This document shows positions 14,945 through 22,314 of a stretch of DNA of 30,333 bases, piece after piece. Within the stretch, counting starts at the first letter, position 1. Each line of letters starts with the position of its first letter. The DNA comes from CANGTU01 sp046336655 (lineage in GTDB: Bacteria; Bacteroidota; Bacteroidia; Flavobacteriales_D; Sanyastnellaceae), in NCBI GenBank assembly GCA_046336655.1, contig JBKDGH010000174.1:1-30333 (forward strand), read 5' to 3'. The position numbers and the translations under genes were made by a program. Under the pieces are notes generated by a model that was given only the letters and a program-made list of their open reading frames with translations, did no database searches and was not told the DNA's origin.

Positions 14945-15280
14945 TTACAAGTCCATTACAATTTTTAAGTTTTCCCTTAGGCGCTCCTTTTGACTTTTGG
15001 TCAGTTTACCCAACCGTTTGATCAGGCGTTTGTTGTCTATCGCGCGTATCTGATCTACAAGCACATCGCTCTGCTGATCCAACTGGGATTTCTGAAGATG
15101 TACACGGAGAAGTTCAATCTCTTTGATGACGTTCGTGGTTACCGGACAAACCAATGTAGACGGATGGTGAGGATTTAGCAAATCACTCTGAACGATCACA
15201 ACAGGCCTTATTTTACCAGGCTCGGTTCCTCTGGAAGGATTGAGGTTGGCGAGCCATATGTCGTACTGCTTAATCTTCAT
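14945..15280 (-). CDS. mazF: MazF/PemK-type endoribonuclease toxin
   Basis: This is a 111-residue type II toxin that would cleave mRNA at short motifs. It has the PemK-fold start KQYDIWLANLNPSRGTEPGKIRPVVIVQSD. The following core has LVCPVTTNVIKE and VLVDQIRAIDNKRLIKRLGKL, where the QIRAID stretch is the family signature. The C-terminus is typical. The gene overlaps its antitoxin by 11 bases and both are intact. The catalytic Arg (KIRPVV) and Ser/Thr region are present, so it should be active unless neutralised. It sits between two collapsed pseudogenes. Confidence 0.93.
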   Translation of the reverse strand: MKIKQYDIWLANLNPSRGTEPGKIRPVVIVQSDLLNPHHPSTLVCPVTTNVIKEIELLRVHLQKSQLDQQSDVLVDQIRAIDNKRLIKRLGKLTKSQKERLRENLKIVMDL

Positions 15281-15500
15281 CGATCATCCGCTCGAATTCC
15301 TTCAATACATCCATTGAATCACCCGCAGTCATCATGGATTCTTTGGCAAGTTGCTTTTTGAGGAGTCTGCGTCGATTGAACTGATTGTACAAGTGTACCG
15401 CCTCATTGATGTAGCGATTCCGTGTAAGATTCAGCCGGGAGGTAAGCTCCTCGGTTTCTTCGAAGGTGCCTTCGTCAAGTTTGAGAGAGAGCGTTTTCAT
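15270..15500 (-). CDS. mazE: Ribbon-helix-helix antitoxin (MazE-type) of the mazEF pair
   Basis: This is a 76-residue antitoxin. An N-terminal ribbon-helix-helix DNA-binding half (KTLSLKLDEGTFEETEELTSRLNLTRNRYINEAV) is followed by a charged tail that would wrap the toxin. It is the first gene of the pair and overlaps mazF by 11 bases, so production is translationally coupled. Just upstream are two identical GTATATAC half-sites and an overlapping -7 promoter motif. This is the expected layout for autorepression by the antitoxin or the complex. Confidence 0.9.
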   Translation of the reverse strand: MKTLSLKLDEGTFEETEELTSRLNLTRNRYINEAVHLYNQFNRRRLLKKQLAKESMMTAGDSMDVLKEFERMIDED

Positions 15501-15515
15501 GGTGTTTAGTTTTTA

Positions 15516-15541
15516 CAAAAGTATATACAAAATGTATATAC
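15516..15541 (-). promoter_or_regulatory. mazEF promoter and candidate operator
   Basis: GTATATAC occurs twice (15521-15528 and 15534-15541) separated by AAAAT, each copy itself palindromic. On the minus strand TACTTTTG (15523-15516), an exact TAnnTTTG match, overlaps the proximal copy 15 bases upstream of mazE. A repressor bound there would block transcription, consistent with toxin-antitoxin autoregulation. Confidence 0.65.
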
Positions 15542-15606
15542 CGTGCTCAGTGACGCAGGGTTTCATTTTTGCATTTTTATCCGGATCGGAACAAGCCTTA
15601 TCGACC

Positions 15607-15614
15607 TACCTTTG
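15607..15614 (+). promoter_or_regulatory. Surviving -7 promoter element of the oxidoreductase pseudogene
   Basis: TACCTTTG matches TAnnTTTG exactly and lies seven bases before the ATG at 15622. The promoter seems intact although the gene is broken. Confidence 0.45.
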
Positions 15615-15621
15615 AGTTGCC

Positions 15622-15979
15622 ATGAAAAAAGCCCTTGTGATCGGAGCCACCGGACTGGTGGGGAAACAGCTGGTGAAACAACTGCTCGATGATTCCGGAT
15701 TCAGCGAAGTTGTTTGCTTTGTGCGCCGACATTCCGGAGTGGCTCATCCCAGACTCACGGAGCACCTGGTAGATTTTAAGTCGCCCGATTCATGGTCGCA
15801 ATTGATAGCGGGTGATGTGCGCGCTGCGCTTCATACCCGGAGTCAGAAAGTACAGGCCAATAATGGATGTGACCGTGGCTAAAGCCATGATCGCTGCTTC
15901 ACGACTTGAGGGTGGAGAAAAGACACGTATTCATGAGCTCGAGGATGTGCACCGTCTCGCGGCTCCATGGCAACTTTGA
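15622..15979 (+). pseudogene. NAD(P)-binding (NmrA/atypical SDR) oxidoreductase pseudogene with internal deletion
   Basis: The first 66 or so codons are a good Rossmann start: MKKALVIGATGLVGKQLV, then FVRRHSG and HLVDFKSPDSW up to IAGDV. The frame then changes near 15817-15823. In the plus-one frame, ALRFIPGVRKYRPIMDV plus TVAKAMIAASRLEGG and HELEDVHRLA reads through to a stop at 15977. That is the C-terminus expected of the same family (KYRPI.. VAKAM.. ELD.V..LA). Full-length relatives are about 215 residues, so about 100 central residues, including the usual active-site region, are gone. Both ends align to one family, so this is a single deletion and not two genes. Confidence 0.82.
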
Positions 15980-15992
15980 GCAGCAAAGAGCG

Positions 15993-17627
15993 TTATTCCC
16001 CGACAGCTACACCGGCATACATCTTCTCGCGCATTTCACGAATGGCTTTGTCGTTGATGTAATCGTCATAGCTCATCCGCTTGTCAATGATGCCCGATGG
16101 AGTAATCTCAATGATTCTGTTGGCCACCGTCTGCGTGAACTCATGGTCATGCGAAGTAAAAAGCGCCACGTGCGGCCATTCTTTCATCGCATTGTTGAAG
16201 GCGGTAATGGATTCGAGATCGAGGTGGTTGGTCGGCTCGTCGAGAATGAGGCAATTGGCATTGGCCAGCATCATCCGCGAGATCATGCAGCGCACTTTTT
16301 CACCTCCGCTGAGCACATTGCACTTCTTGAGCACCTCTTCACCGCTGAAGAGCATCTTGCCGAGAAAGCCGCGCACATAGGTTTCATCCTTGTTCGTGGA
16401 GTACTGACGCAGCCAGTCCACCAGATTGTCATCGCTCTGGAAATAGGCCGCGTTATTATTCGGCAGATAGCCGTAAGTGATGGTAGTTCCCCATTCTACC
16501 GAGCCCTGATCCGGCTTTTCACCACCGGTGATGATCTCAAAGAATGCGGTAATAGCACTGTGCTGGCGCGAAAGAATTGCGACTTTATCTCCCTTTATCA
16601 GACGGAAGCTGACATCCTGAAAGTAGAGTACACCTTCTGCAGATGATTTGGACAGTTGATCCACGTGAAGAATCTGATCGCCGCATTCGCGCTCCGGACG
16701 AAAGATGATGCCCGGATACTTCCGGTTGGAGGGCTGGATGTTGTCAATCACCAGCTTGTCGAGGAGCTTTTTCCGGCTTGTGGCCTGACGTGATTTGGAT
16801 GCATTGGCGCTGAATCGCTCCACGAACTCCTGAAGCTCTTTGCGCTTGTCTTCCATCTTCTTGTTCTGATCAGCGCGTTGACGGAGGGCCAGCTGACTGG
16901 ATTCGTACCAAAAGGTATAGTTACCGGTATACAACTGAATTTTACCGAAGTCGATATCCACGATGTGGGTACACACCGCATCGAGAAAATGACGGTCGTG
17001 GGATACGACGATGACCGTGTTTTGAAAGTCCGCCAGGAAGTCTTCCAGCCAGGTGATCGTTTCCACGTCAAGGTCGTTCGTCGGCTCGTCGAGGAGGAGA
17101 ATTTCAGGATTCCCGAACAGTGCACGGGCGAGGAGCACACGCACTTTGGTTTTTCCGCTAAGCTCGCTCATCAGGGTGTGGTGGTCCTCTTCTTTTACTC
17201 CGAGTCCGCTGAGCAGGTTGGCTGCATCACTTTCCGCATTCCAGCCGTCCATTTCCGCGAAGAGTGTTTCGAGTTCCGCGGCTTTTTCGCCGTCCGCATC
17301 AGTGAAGTCGGCTTTTGCGTAAATCGCATCCTTCTCCTGCATAAGGCTCCACAGTTTCGCATTGCCCATAAGGACGGTTTGCAACACCGTGAAGGCGTCA
17401 AATTCAAAGTGGTTCTGCCGGAGCACACTCATTCGCTCACCCGGACCGATATGCACCTGTCCGGTGGTGGGATCCACATCTCCCGAAAGGATTTTCAGAA
17501 AGGTGGATTTTCCTGCACCGTTGGCTCCGATCACACCATAGCAATTGCCATGGGTGAATTTGAGCTCCACGTCTTCGAACAGGGTTCTTTTGCCGTAGCG
17601 AAGGGAAAGGTTGGATACTGATAACAC
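15993..17627 (-). CDS. ABC-F family ATP-binding protein (YbiT-like) with one degenerate ATP site
   Basis: This is a 544-residue soluble protein with two ATP-binding domains and no membrane part. ABC-F proteins act on ribosomes as translation factors or in antibiotic protection. The first domain has Walker A GANGAGKS (34-41), Walker B LLLDEPTNDLD (177-187) and a signature reduced to LSGKTK (156-161). A charged linker follows (about 240-300). In the second domain the Walker A site is SRQHSAIT (353-360), lacking the Gly and Lys residues, while the signature LSGGEK (439-444) and LILDEPTNHLD are intact. Composite sites pair Walker A of one domain with the signature of the other, so one site looks complete and the other dead. 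A TACTTTTG promoter motif lies upstream. Confidence 0.93.
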   Translation of the reverse strand: MLSVSNLSLRYGKRTLFEDVELKFTHGNCYGVIGANGAGKSTFLKILSGDVDPTTGQVHIGPGERMSVLRQNHFEFDAFTVLQTVLMGNAKLWSLMQEKDAIYAKADFTDADGEKAAELETLFAEMDGWNAESDAANLLSGLGVKEEDHHTLMSELSGKTKVRVLLARALFGNPEILLLDEPTNDLDVETITWLEDFLADFQNTVIVVSHDRHFLDAVCTHIVDIDFGKIQLYTGNYTFWYESSQLALRQRADQNKKMEDKRKELQEFVERFSANASKSRQATSRKKLLDKLVIDNIQPSNRKYPGIIFRPERECGDQILHVDQLSKSSAEGVLYFQDVSFRLIKGDKVAILSRQHSAITAFFEIITGGEKPDQGSVEWGTTITYGYLPNNNAAYFQSDDNLVDWLRQYSTNKDETYVRGFLGKMLFSGEEVLKKCNVLSGGEKVRCMISRMMLANANCLILDEPTNHLDLESITAFNNAMKEWPHVALFTSHDHEFTQTVANRIIEITPSGIIDKRMSYDDYINDKAIREMREKMYAGVAVGE

Positions 17628-17647
17628 GTCCGTTTTTTTAGCGGCTG

Positions 17648-17655
17648 CAAAAGTA
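17648..17655 (-). promoter_or_regulatory. Candidate -7 promoter element of the ABC-F gene
   Basis: On the minus strand this reads TACTTTTG, an exact TAnnTTTG match, 20 bases upstream of the ATG at 17627. Confidence 0.5.
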
Positions 17656-17732
17656 CGACCGGTATTGCCTTCAGGAACGCTGTTTCAACCAATCAGACAA
17701 GTCCGCGAACATTCAGGAGGGGCAGGCGTTTT

Positions 17733-18317
17733 ATGTTCATGGTTTTAAAAATTGCTATCGTTGTGGCAGTTGTGGTGTCGGGAGTGGCACTGTTTGCCTT
17801 CCGTGGGCGCTTTCAGCAACCTGCTAACCTTATTGGAACCAAGACTATGTCATTCTACGATCTCAGCGTGGGTGGCCTCGGGGGAGGCACCATTCATATG
17901 AAAGACTTCAAGGGCAAGTATGTCCTCTGCGTCAATGTGGCTTCGAAGTGCGGTCATACGCCCCAATACAAGCCGCTGCAAGAGCTTGCCCAGCAATACA
18001 AAGATAAACTCGTGGTGATCGGCTTCCCTTGTAACCAGTTCTTTGCGCAGGAGCCGGGTAGTGCGCAGGACATCGCCTCCTTTTGTGAGAGAAATTACGG
18101 GGTGACTTTCCCCCTGTCTGAAAAGCTGGATGTCAAGGGCAAGAACCAGCATGCAGTATACCAATGGCTGACCCGCAAAGAACTCAATGGTTCCGGGGAT
18201 GCAGAGGTATCCTGGAACTTCAACAAATTTCTCATTTCACCTGCTGGTGAGTGGTTGGCTCATTTTGATAGCAAGGTAGACCCGCTGAGTGCAGAAATCA
18301 CAGGCCGGATCAAGTAA
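17733..18317 (+). CDS. Glutathione peroxidase-family thiol peroxidase, membrane-anchored
   Basis: This 194-residue protein reduces hydroperoxides. An N-terminal hydrophobic segment (about 4-24) without a clear cleavage site suggests an anchor facing the periplasm. The peroxidatic cysteine is Cys73 in NVASKCGHTPQY. FPCNQFFAQEPGS and WNFNKFL supply the Gln, Trp and Asn of the active site. Cys118 in SFCERNYGV aligns with the resolving cysteine of the two-Cys, thioredoxin-dependent members, so glutathione itself is unlikely to be the reductant. ATG codons at 17733 and 17739 are both possible. Eight bases separate it from ytxJ, suggesting a shared redox operon. Confidence 0.93.
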   Translation: MFMVLKIAIVVAVVVSGVALFAFRGRFQQPANLIGTKTMSFYDLSVGGLGGGTIHMKDFKGKYVLCVNVASKCGHTPQYKPLQELAQQYKDKLVVIGFPCNQFFAQEPGSAQDIASFCERNYGVTFPLSEKLDVKGKNQHAVYQWLTRKELNGSGDAEVSWNFNKFLISPAGEWLAHFDSKVDPLSAEITGRIK

Positions 18318-18325
18318 TACGGGTT

Positions 18326-18670
18326 ATGGACTGGATAACACTCGGGCAAATCAGTGATCTGGATCGGATCGACCTGGAATCGCACGATTATCCCGTATTG
18401 ATATTCAAGCATAGCACGCGCTGTTCGATCAGCTCAACGGCCCTGAACCGCATACGGTCGGCCCGCCCTGGTGAACTTGGAGAGGATACGGTTGTGTACG
18501 TGCTGGATCTGTTAACCCTCCGCCCGGTTTCGGATGCTATAGCCACCCGTTATGGAATTCATCACGAGTCACCTCAGGCCATTCTTATTCGGCATGGGAA
18601 ACCCGTATACCACGCATCACATCTGGCCATTATGCCCGCAGAAATCCGGCAGGCTGCATCGATATCCTGA
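18326..18670 (+). CDS. ytxJ: Bacillithiol-system redox protein YtxJ
   Basis: This 114-residue monothiol thioredoxin-fold protein has the YtxJ active site FKHSTRCSIS, with Cys33 as the single reactive cysteine. A beta-alpha core and the cis-proline-like segment SPQAILIRHGKPVYHASH follow. YtxJ co-occurs with bacillithiol genes and is thought to reverse bacillithiol mixed disulphides (monobacilliredoxin). Its presence suggests the organism uses bacillithiol, though no bsh gene is in the window. It follows the peroxidase gene by eight bases. Confidence 0.88.
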   Translation: MDWITLGQISDLDRIDLESHDYPVLIFKHSTRCSISSTALNRIRSARPGELGEDTVVYVLDLLTLRPVSDAIATRYGIHHESPQAILIRHGKPVYHASHLAIMPAEIRQAASIS

Positions 18671-18720
18671 GGTCAGTTAGTCCGGATTGTTCTGACGTTA
18701 TTACCGTGCAAATTTGTTCT

Positions 18721-19359
18721 ATGGCTGTTCCTTACATTCTCCGGATGATTGCTGAAGGCGAGCACCAGCAGCAGGACTTCAAGATGCGTGTGGATGACGC
18801 CCGCAAGATTGCGCGCACCCTGGTTGCTTTTGCCAATACCGATGGAGGGCGTTTGTTGATCGGAGTCAAGGACAATGGATCAGTTTCGGGGGTTCATCCG
18901 GATGAAGAATACCATATGCTTGAAGCCGCTGCGGACCTGTATTGCCGCCCGCGTGTTGCCTTTGAGGTGCAGCTTTGGAAAGCCGATCACCGCACGGTAA
19001 TGGAAGCTACAGTGGCACCATCATCCACGAAGCCCCATTTGGCCGAAACTGAGCCTGACGAATGGAAGGTGTATATCCGCAGGGGCGATCAGAATCTCCC
19101 TGCCCCGGGCGTGTTGCTGGAAGTCTGGAAACACCAGGATGAAGCCCGTCCGCTTCGCTACACCCATACCGAAAAGGAAAAGCGAATCTTCGAACAGTTG
19201 TCATTGCGGCCTGACGGGCTTACGGTTTCTCAGCTCACCCGTGCTGTGCAGATCCCCCGACCATTAATGACAAAGCTCCTGGCCAGGTTCATCCGCTGGC
19301 AGCTGATCGAAATGGATTTCCGGCAGGATCAGGCCGTATATCGGTTGAAAGAGAGCTGA
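18721..19359 (+). CDS. AlbA_2 (Schlafen AlbA-like) domain protein with C-terminal winged-helix-like region
   Basis: The ATG at 18721 is preferred over a GTG at 18706, giving 212 residues. The N-terminal half shows the AlbA_2 pattern: GEHQQQDFKMRV, DDARKIARTLVAFANTDGG, RLLIGVKDNGSVSG. It continues to YIRRGDQNLPAP. The last 70 residues (EKRIFEQLSLRPDGLTVSQLTR plus IPRPLMTKLLARFIRW) look like a winged helix that could bind DNA. AlbA_2 proteins are often called ATP-binding or transcriptional regulators, with little proof. No AAA domain is fused here. An inverted repeat directly after the stop may terminate it. Confidence 0.8.
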   Translation: MAVPYILRMIAEGEHQQQDFKMRVDDARKIARTLVAFANTDGGRLLIGVKDNGSVSGVHPDEEYHMLEAAADLYCRPRVAFEVQLWKADHRTVMEATVAPSSTKPHLAETEPDEWKVYIRRGDQNLPAPGVLLEVWKHQDEARPLRYTHTEKEKRIFEQLSLRPDGLTVSQLTRAVQIPRPLMTKLLARFIRWQLIEMDFRQDQAVYRLKES

Positions 19360-19403
19360 GGCGAATTGATTATGTTCGCCGTCAATTCGCCCGGTTTGAT
19401 TTT
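19360..19403 (+). terminator. 10-bp inverted repeat, probable terminator of the AlbA_2 gene
   Basis: GGCGAATTGA (19360-19369) and TCAATTCGCC (19382-19391) form a perfect 10-bp stem with a 12-base loop, starting one base after the stop. CGGTTTGATTTTT follows, giving a weak U-rich tail. It lies 19 bases before the next ATG, so it could instead be an operator. Confidence 0.6.
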
Positions 19404-19409
19404 TACCCC

Positions 19410-19766
19410 ATGATTCCTTCCTCATTTCGCAGAATTGAAAACCTGCACATTCTTTTCTGGCTGGTCAAAGACCTTTGCTGGATCAGTGATCTTAAAATTC
19501 CCGGTTTGCTGATGATTGTGCCTACCACGGGAATTGCGGTGTGGATGACGGTGAAATTCCGGGAGAACTGGTTTGAGTTCGCGCACAACTTCGCCGTTAC
19601 CTGTTGGATCGTTGCCAATTCAATCTGGATGATCGGAGAGTTTTATTTTGAGGATGGGATTCGTCCGCTGGCCCGAGGATTCTTTGTGGCCGGACTTATC
19701 ATGCTCTGCATATACTACGGCGGAGTGCTTATACGCAGGAAAAATACTCCGCCTGCAGAGTCCTGA
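19410..19766 (+). CDS. Small conserved-type membrane protein of unknown function
   Basis: This 118-residue protein is strongly hydrophobic, with probably four membrane segments near 12-27, 31-50, 57-79 and 88-109. Aromatic and tryptophan residues are abundant (LHILFWLVKDLCW, TCWIVANSIWMIGEFYF). The C-terminus is short and basic, then polar. No enzyme motif is present. Similar short proteins with an N-terminal 'NLHILFWLxKD' are, from memory, widespread as hypotheticals in Bacteroidota. Neighbours give no clear hint of function. Confidence 0.75.
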   Translation: MIPSSFRRIENLHILFWLVKDLCWISDLKIPGLLMIVPTTGIAVWMTVKFRENWFEFAHNFAVTCWIVANSIWMIGEFYFEDGIRPLARGFFVAGLIMLCIYYGGVLIRRKNTPPAES

Positions 19767-19806
19767 GTCAGATCATAGCGTTCATTGAGCGCTGCCATTG
19801 AGGTTC

Positions 19807-19827
19807 ACCGGGCATCTCCGGTCTTTT
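19807..19827 (+). terminator. Weak hairpin after the small membrane protein gene
   Basis: ACCGG (19807-19811) pairs with CCGGT (19818-19822), followed by CTTTT. The stem is short, so this is only a possible terminator. The rest of the gap to 20024 shows one more GC-rich hairpin (GGGTCGCC at 19934, GGCGGCCC at 19953) and no gene. Confidence 0.35.
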
Positions 19828-20023
19828 GGGACGTAAGAAATTTTTTGCAAATCAGAATAGAGTATGTGCTTCCTGACGGGTGCGCTGTTCCTCTTTTGCG
19901 CATAAAAAAGCCTGAAGTGTAGTAAATGCGACGGGGTCGCCGGCCTGAGGTTGGCGGCCCTTCGTATTTATTCCCTAAACCTCAGTTACTTTTACTGGGA
20001 TAAAGAAACGACGAGACAGCTGC

Positions 20024-21259
20024 ATGGAACCATCCCAATATCCGGAGAGCCGGTTCGAATCCATTTTCAATCACGTCAATGAGGGTATACTTATTGCGAA
20101 TTCCAGAGGGGTCATTCTTGATGTTAATCCACGCTGCAATCTGCTTTTTGGCTATGACAAGGACGAGCTCATCGGGATGCCGGTGGAATCGCTTGTGCCG
20201 GATCGGCTCACCGAACGTCACGTGGATTACCGGGAGGCCTATATGCGCCACCCCACCAAGCGTCCGATGGGCAAGAATCTGGTGCTTTTCGGACGGCGAA
20301 AGGACGGCTCGCAGTTTCCCATCGAGATTAGTCTGAGTTACTACGAATCAGAAGAAGGACTCTTTGCCATCGCGTTCATCATTGACATCACCGAGCGCCA
20401 CAACCAACAGGAGAAAATCAACCGCATTCATGGTGAAATGCGATCGCTCAATGAAAGCCTTGAGCGCAAGGTGAGTGAGCGCACTCTGGTTCTGAAAGAA
20501 GCCCTGCATGATCTTGAATCGTCAAGAGATGATCTGGAAAGTGCTCTGCAAAAGGAAAAGGAGTTGAACGAGATGAAGTCACGCTTCATTTCCATGGCAT
20601 CGCATGAGTTCCGCACTCCGTTGAGTACGATTCTATCATCCGTTTCACTCATTGCGAAATACGAGACGGCACAGGACCAGGAAAAGCGCCTGAAGCACAT
20701 CAACAGGATAAAAAATGCAGTGAACGGATTGACTGAGATTCTCAATGATTTTTTATCCATCGGGAAACTGGAAGAGGGAAGGGTAAGCACGCAACCGGTA
20801 CACTTCAACTGCAAGGAATTTTTTGAGGAACTGGTTAACGAGATGCAGGCACTGGCGAAAAAGGGACAAACTATCACGATGCAATGTGAGGGTGAGCCGG
20901 AGATATTTCTTGACCGCAGCCTGCTTCGGAATATTATGATTAACCTGATCACCAATGCCATTAAGTTTTCGCCGGAAGACAGCCCGGTGGAACTCGACAT
21001 GAAACGCACGGAATATTATCTGGAAATTGCAGTAATAGACCACGGCATGGGCATTCCTGAAGAAGATCAGAAGCATTTGTTCGACCGCTTTTTCCGTGGA
21101 AAGAATGCATCCAACATCCAGGGCACCGGCCTCGGATTGAATATCGTCCTGAAGTATCTCGAACTCCTGAATGGTTTTATTTCCTTCGAAAGTGCCATCG
21201 GGAAGGGAACTGTTTTTTATCTTCGGATTCCTGCATCTTTACCTGAACCTATAGAATGA
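20024..21259 (+). CDS. PAS-domain sensor histidine kinase
   Basis: This 411-residue kinase has no membrane segment and so probably senses an internal signal. Residues 10-125 form a PAS domain ending in the PAC motif GRRKDGSQFPIEISLS. A coiled coil (about 125-185) follows, then the dimerisation helix with phospho-acceptor His194 in SHEFRTPL. The ATP-binding part has N box LITNAIKFS, G1 DHGMGIP, F box FDRFFRG and G2 GTGLGLNIV. His66 in RHVDY aligns with the FixL haem-ligand histidine, but the FixL distal Arg is replaced (RPMG..L) and this form is common in non-haem PAS domains. Its stop overlaps the response regulator start (ATGA), so the two are a cognate pair. Confidence 0.93.
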   Translation: MEPSQYPESRFESIFNHVNEGILIANSRGVILDVNPRCNLLFGYDKDELIGMPVESLVPDRLTERHVDYREAYMRHPTKRPMGKNLVLFGRRKDGSQFPIEISLSYYESEEGLFAIAFIIDITERHNQQEKINRIHGEMRSLNESLERKVSERTLVLKEALHDLESSRDDLESALQKEKELNEMKSRFISMASHEFRTPLSTILSSVSLIAKYETAQDQEKRLKHINRIKNAVNGLTEILNDFLSIGKLEEGRVSTQPVHFNCKEFFEELVNEMQALAKKGQTITMQCEGEPEIFLDRSLLRNIMINLITNAIKFSPEDSPVELDMKRTEYYLEIAVIDHGMGIPEEDQKHLFDRFFRGKNASNIQGTGLGLNIVLKYLELLNGFISFESAIGKGTVFYLRIPASLPEPIE

Positions 21260-22314
21260 AACACATTTTACTCATTGAAGACAATCCGGATGTGCGCGAA
21301 AACACAGCGGAAATCCTCGAGCTAGCTGGTTACAAAGTGACTACTGCTCAGAACGGAAAGGAAGGGGTGGAAGCGGCTCTGGCCAATCAGCCTGACCTCA
21401 TCATCTGCGACATCATGATGCCCGTGCTCGACGGCTACGGTGTGCTTCATCTGCTGGCTAAGAACGATCCAACAGCTGGTATTCCGTTCATCTTCCTCAC
21501 TGCAAAATCGGAGCGATCTGACATGCGCAAGGGTATGGAAATGGGTGCCGATGACTACATCACCAAGCCTTTTGACGACATAGAGTTGCTCAACGCCGTT
21601 GAGAGCCGTCTGAAGAAGGCAGAAATGATGAAGAGGGAAGTTCCCGCTACCCGGGAGGGTGTTACCGAATTGCTTCAGAATATCCACGGCATCGAAGATA
21701 TCGCCGCCATCAGCGGAAGGCAGCAGGTTCGCCAGTTGCACAAAAAGGATATCATTTACTCGGAAGGTGATTCACCCGCCGGACTGTACCTTCTGACGAA
21801 GGGTAAGGCGAAGGTTTATAAGAGCCATGAGCTCGGTAAGGATCTTATTCTTCGCATGCTGCATGAAGGCGATTTCTTTGGTTACCTCGCACTGCTTGAG
21901 GGCGGCACGCACGCTGAAACGGCCGAGGCGATCGAAGACGGCGAAGTGGTGATCTTTCCAAGGGAGGATTTCTTTAACCTTCTCGAACACAGTCCGGTGG
22001 TCATGCAGCAGGTGATTCGCATGCTCAGCGGCAGCATAGCTGACGAACACGAGCGCCTTCTGCTTCTTGCCTATAGCAGTGTGCGCAAACGCACCGCTGA
22101 AGCACTGCTTCGTCTTCGTCTTCGTTTCCATGATGGCACCGAACAACCATTCAGTATGGCCATCGCGCGTGAGGATCTGGCTAACATGGTAGGAACGGCA
22201 ACCGAGTCATTGATCCGCACGCTCAGCGATTTCCGTGAAGAAGGAATCGTGGCTGTGCAAGGCTCTACAATCACCGTTCTTGACGTTAGTAAACTGGAGC
22301 GGATGAAAAACTGA
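21256..22314 (+). CDS. Response regulator with receiver domain fused to a Crp/Fnr-type DNA-binding module
   Basis: This is a 352-residue fusion. The receiver domain (1-120) has the acidic pocket EDN, phospho-acceptor Asp52 in ICDIMMP, and the TKPFD lysine. A cyclic-nucleotide-binding-type beta roll follows (about 150-265: IIYSEGDSPAGLYLLTKGKAKVYK, LHEGDFFGYLALLEGG). A winged helix closes it (about 285-345: IAREDLANMVGTATESLIRTLSDFREEGI), matching the Crp/Fnr recognition helix. The Fnr iron-sulphur cysteines are absent, since Cys51 in the receiver is the only cysteine. Its signal is therefore presumably phosphorylation by the preceding kinase. It converges on the cbb3 cluster, a likely target. 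Confidence 0.93.
   Translation: MKHILLIEDNPDVRENTAEILELAGYKVTTAQNGKEGVEAALANQPDLIICDIMMPVLDGYGVLHLLAKNDPTAGIPFIFLTAKSERSDMRKGMEMGADDYITKPFDDIELLNAVESRLKKAEMMKREVPATREGVTELLQNIHGIEDIAAISGRQQVRQLHKKDIIYSEGDSPAGLYLLTKGKAKVYKSHELGKDLILRMLHEGDFFGYLALLEGGTHAETAEAIEDGEVVIFPREDFFNLLEHSPVVMQQVIRMLSGSIADEHERLLLLAYSSVRKRTAEALLRLRLRFHDGTEQPFSMAIAREDLANMVGTATESLIRTLSDFREEGIVAVQGSTITVLDVSKLERMKN

Noticed and set aside
15906..16646. 246-residue plus-strand frame
   Set aside because: It is mostly antisense to the ABC-F gene. The true content of its first part is the C-terminal end of the oxidoreductase pseudogene in another frame.
20200..20350. Haem-binding FixL-type PAS in the histidine kinase
   Set aside because: His66 aligns with the FixL haem ligand, but the FixL Arg220 position is Leu, and the RPMG form is common in PAS domains without haem. 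It is not claimed as a haem sensor.
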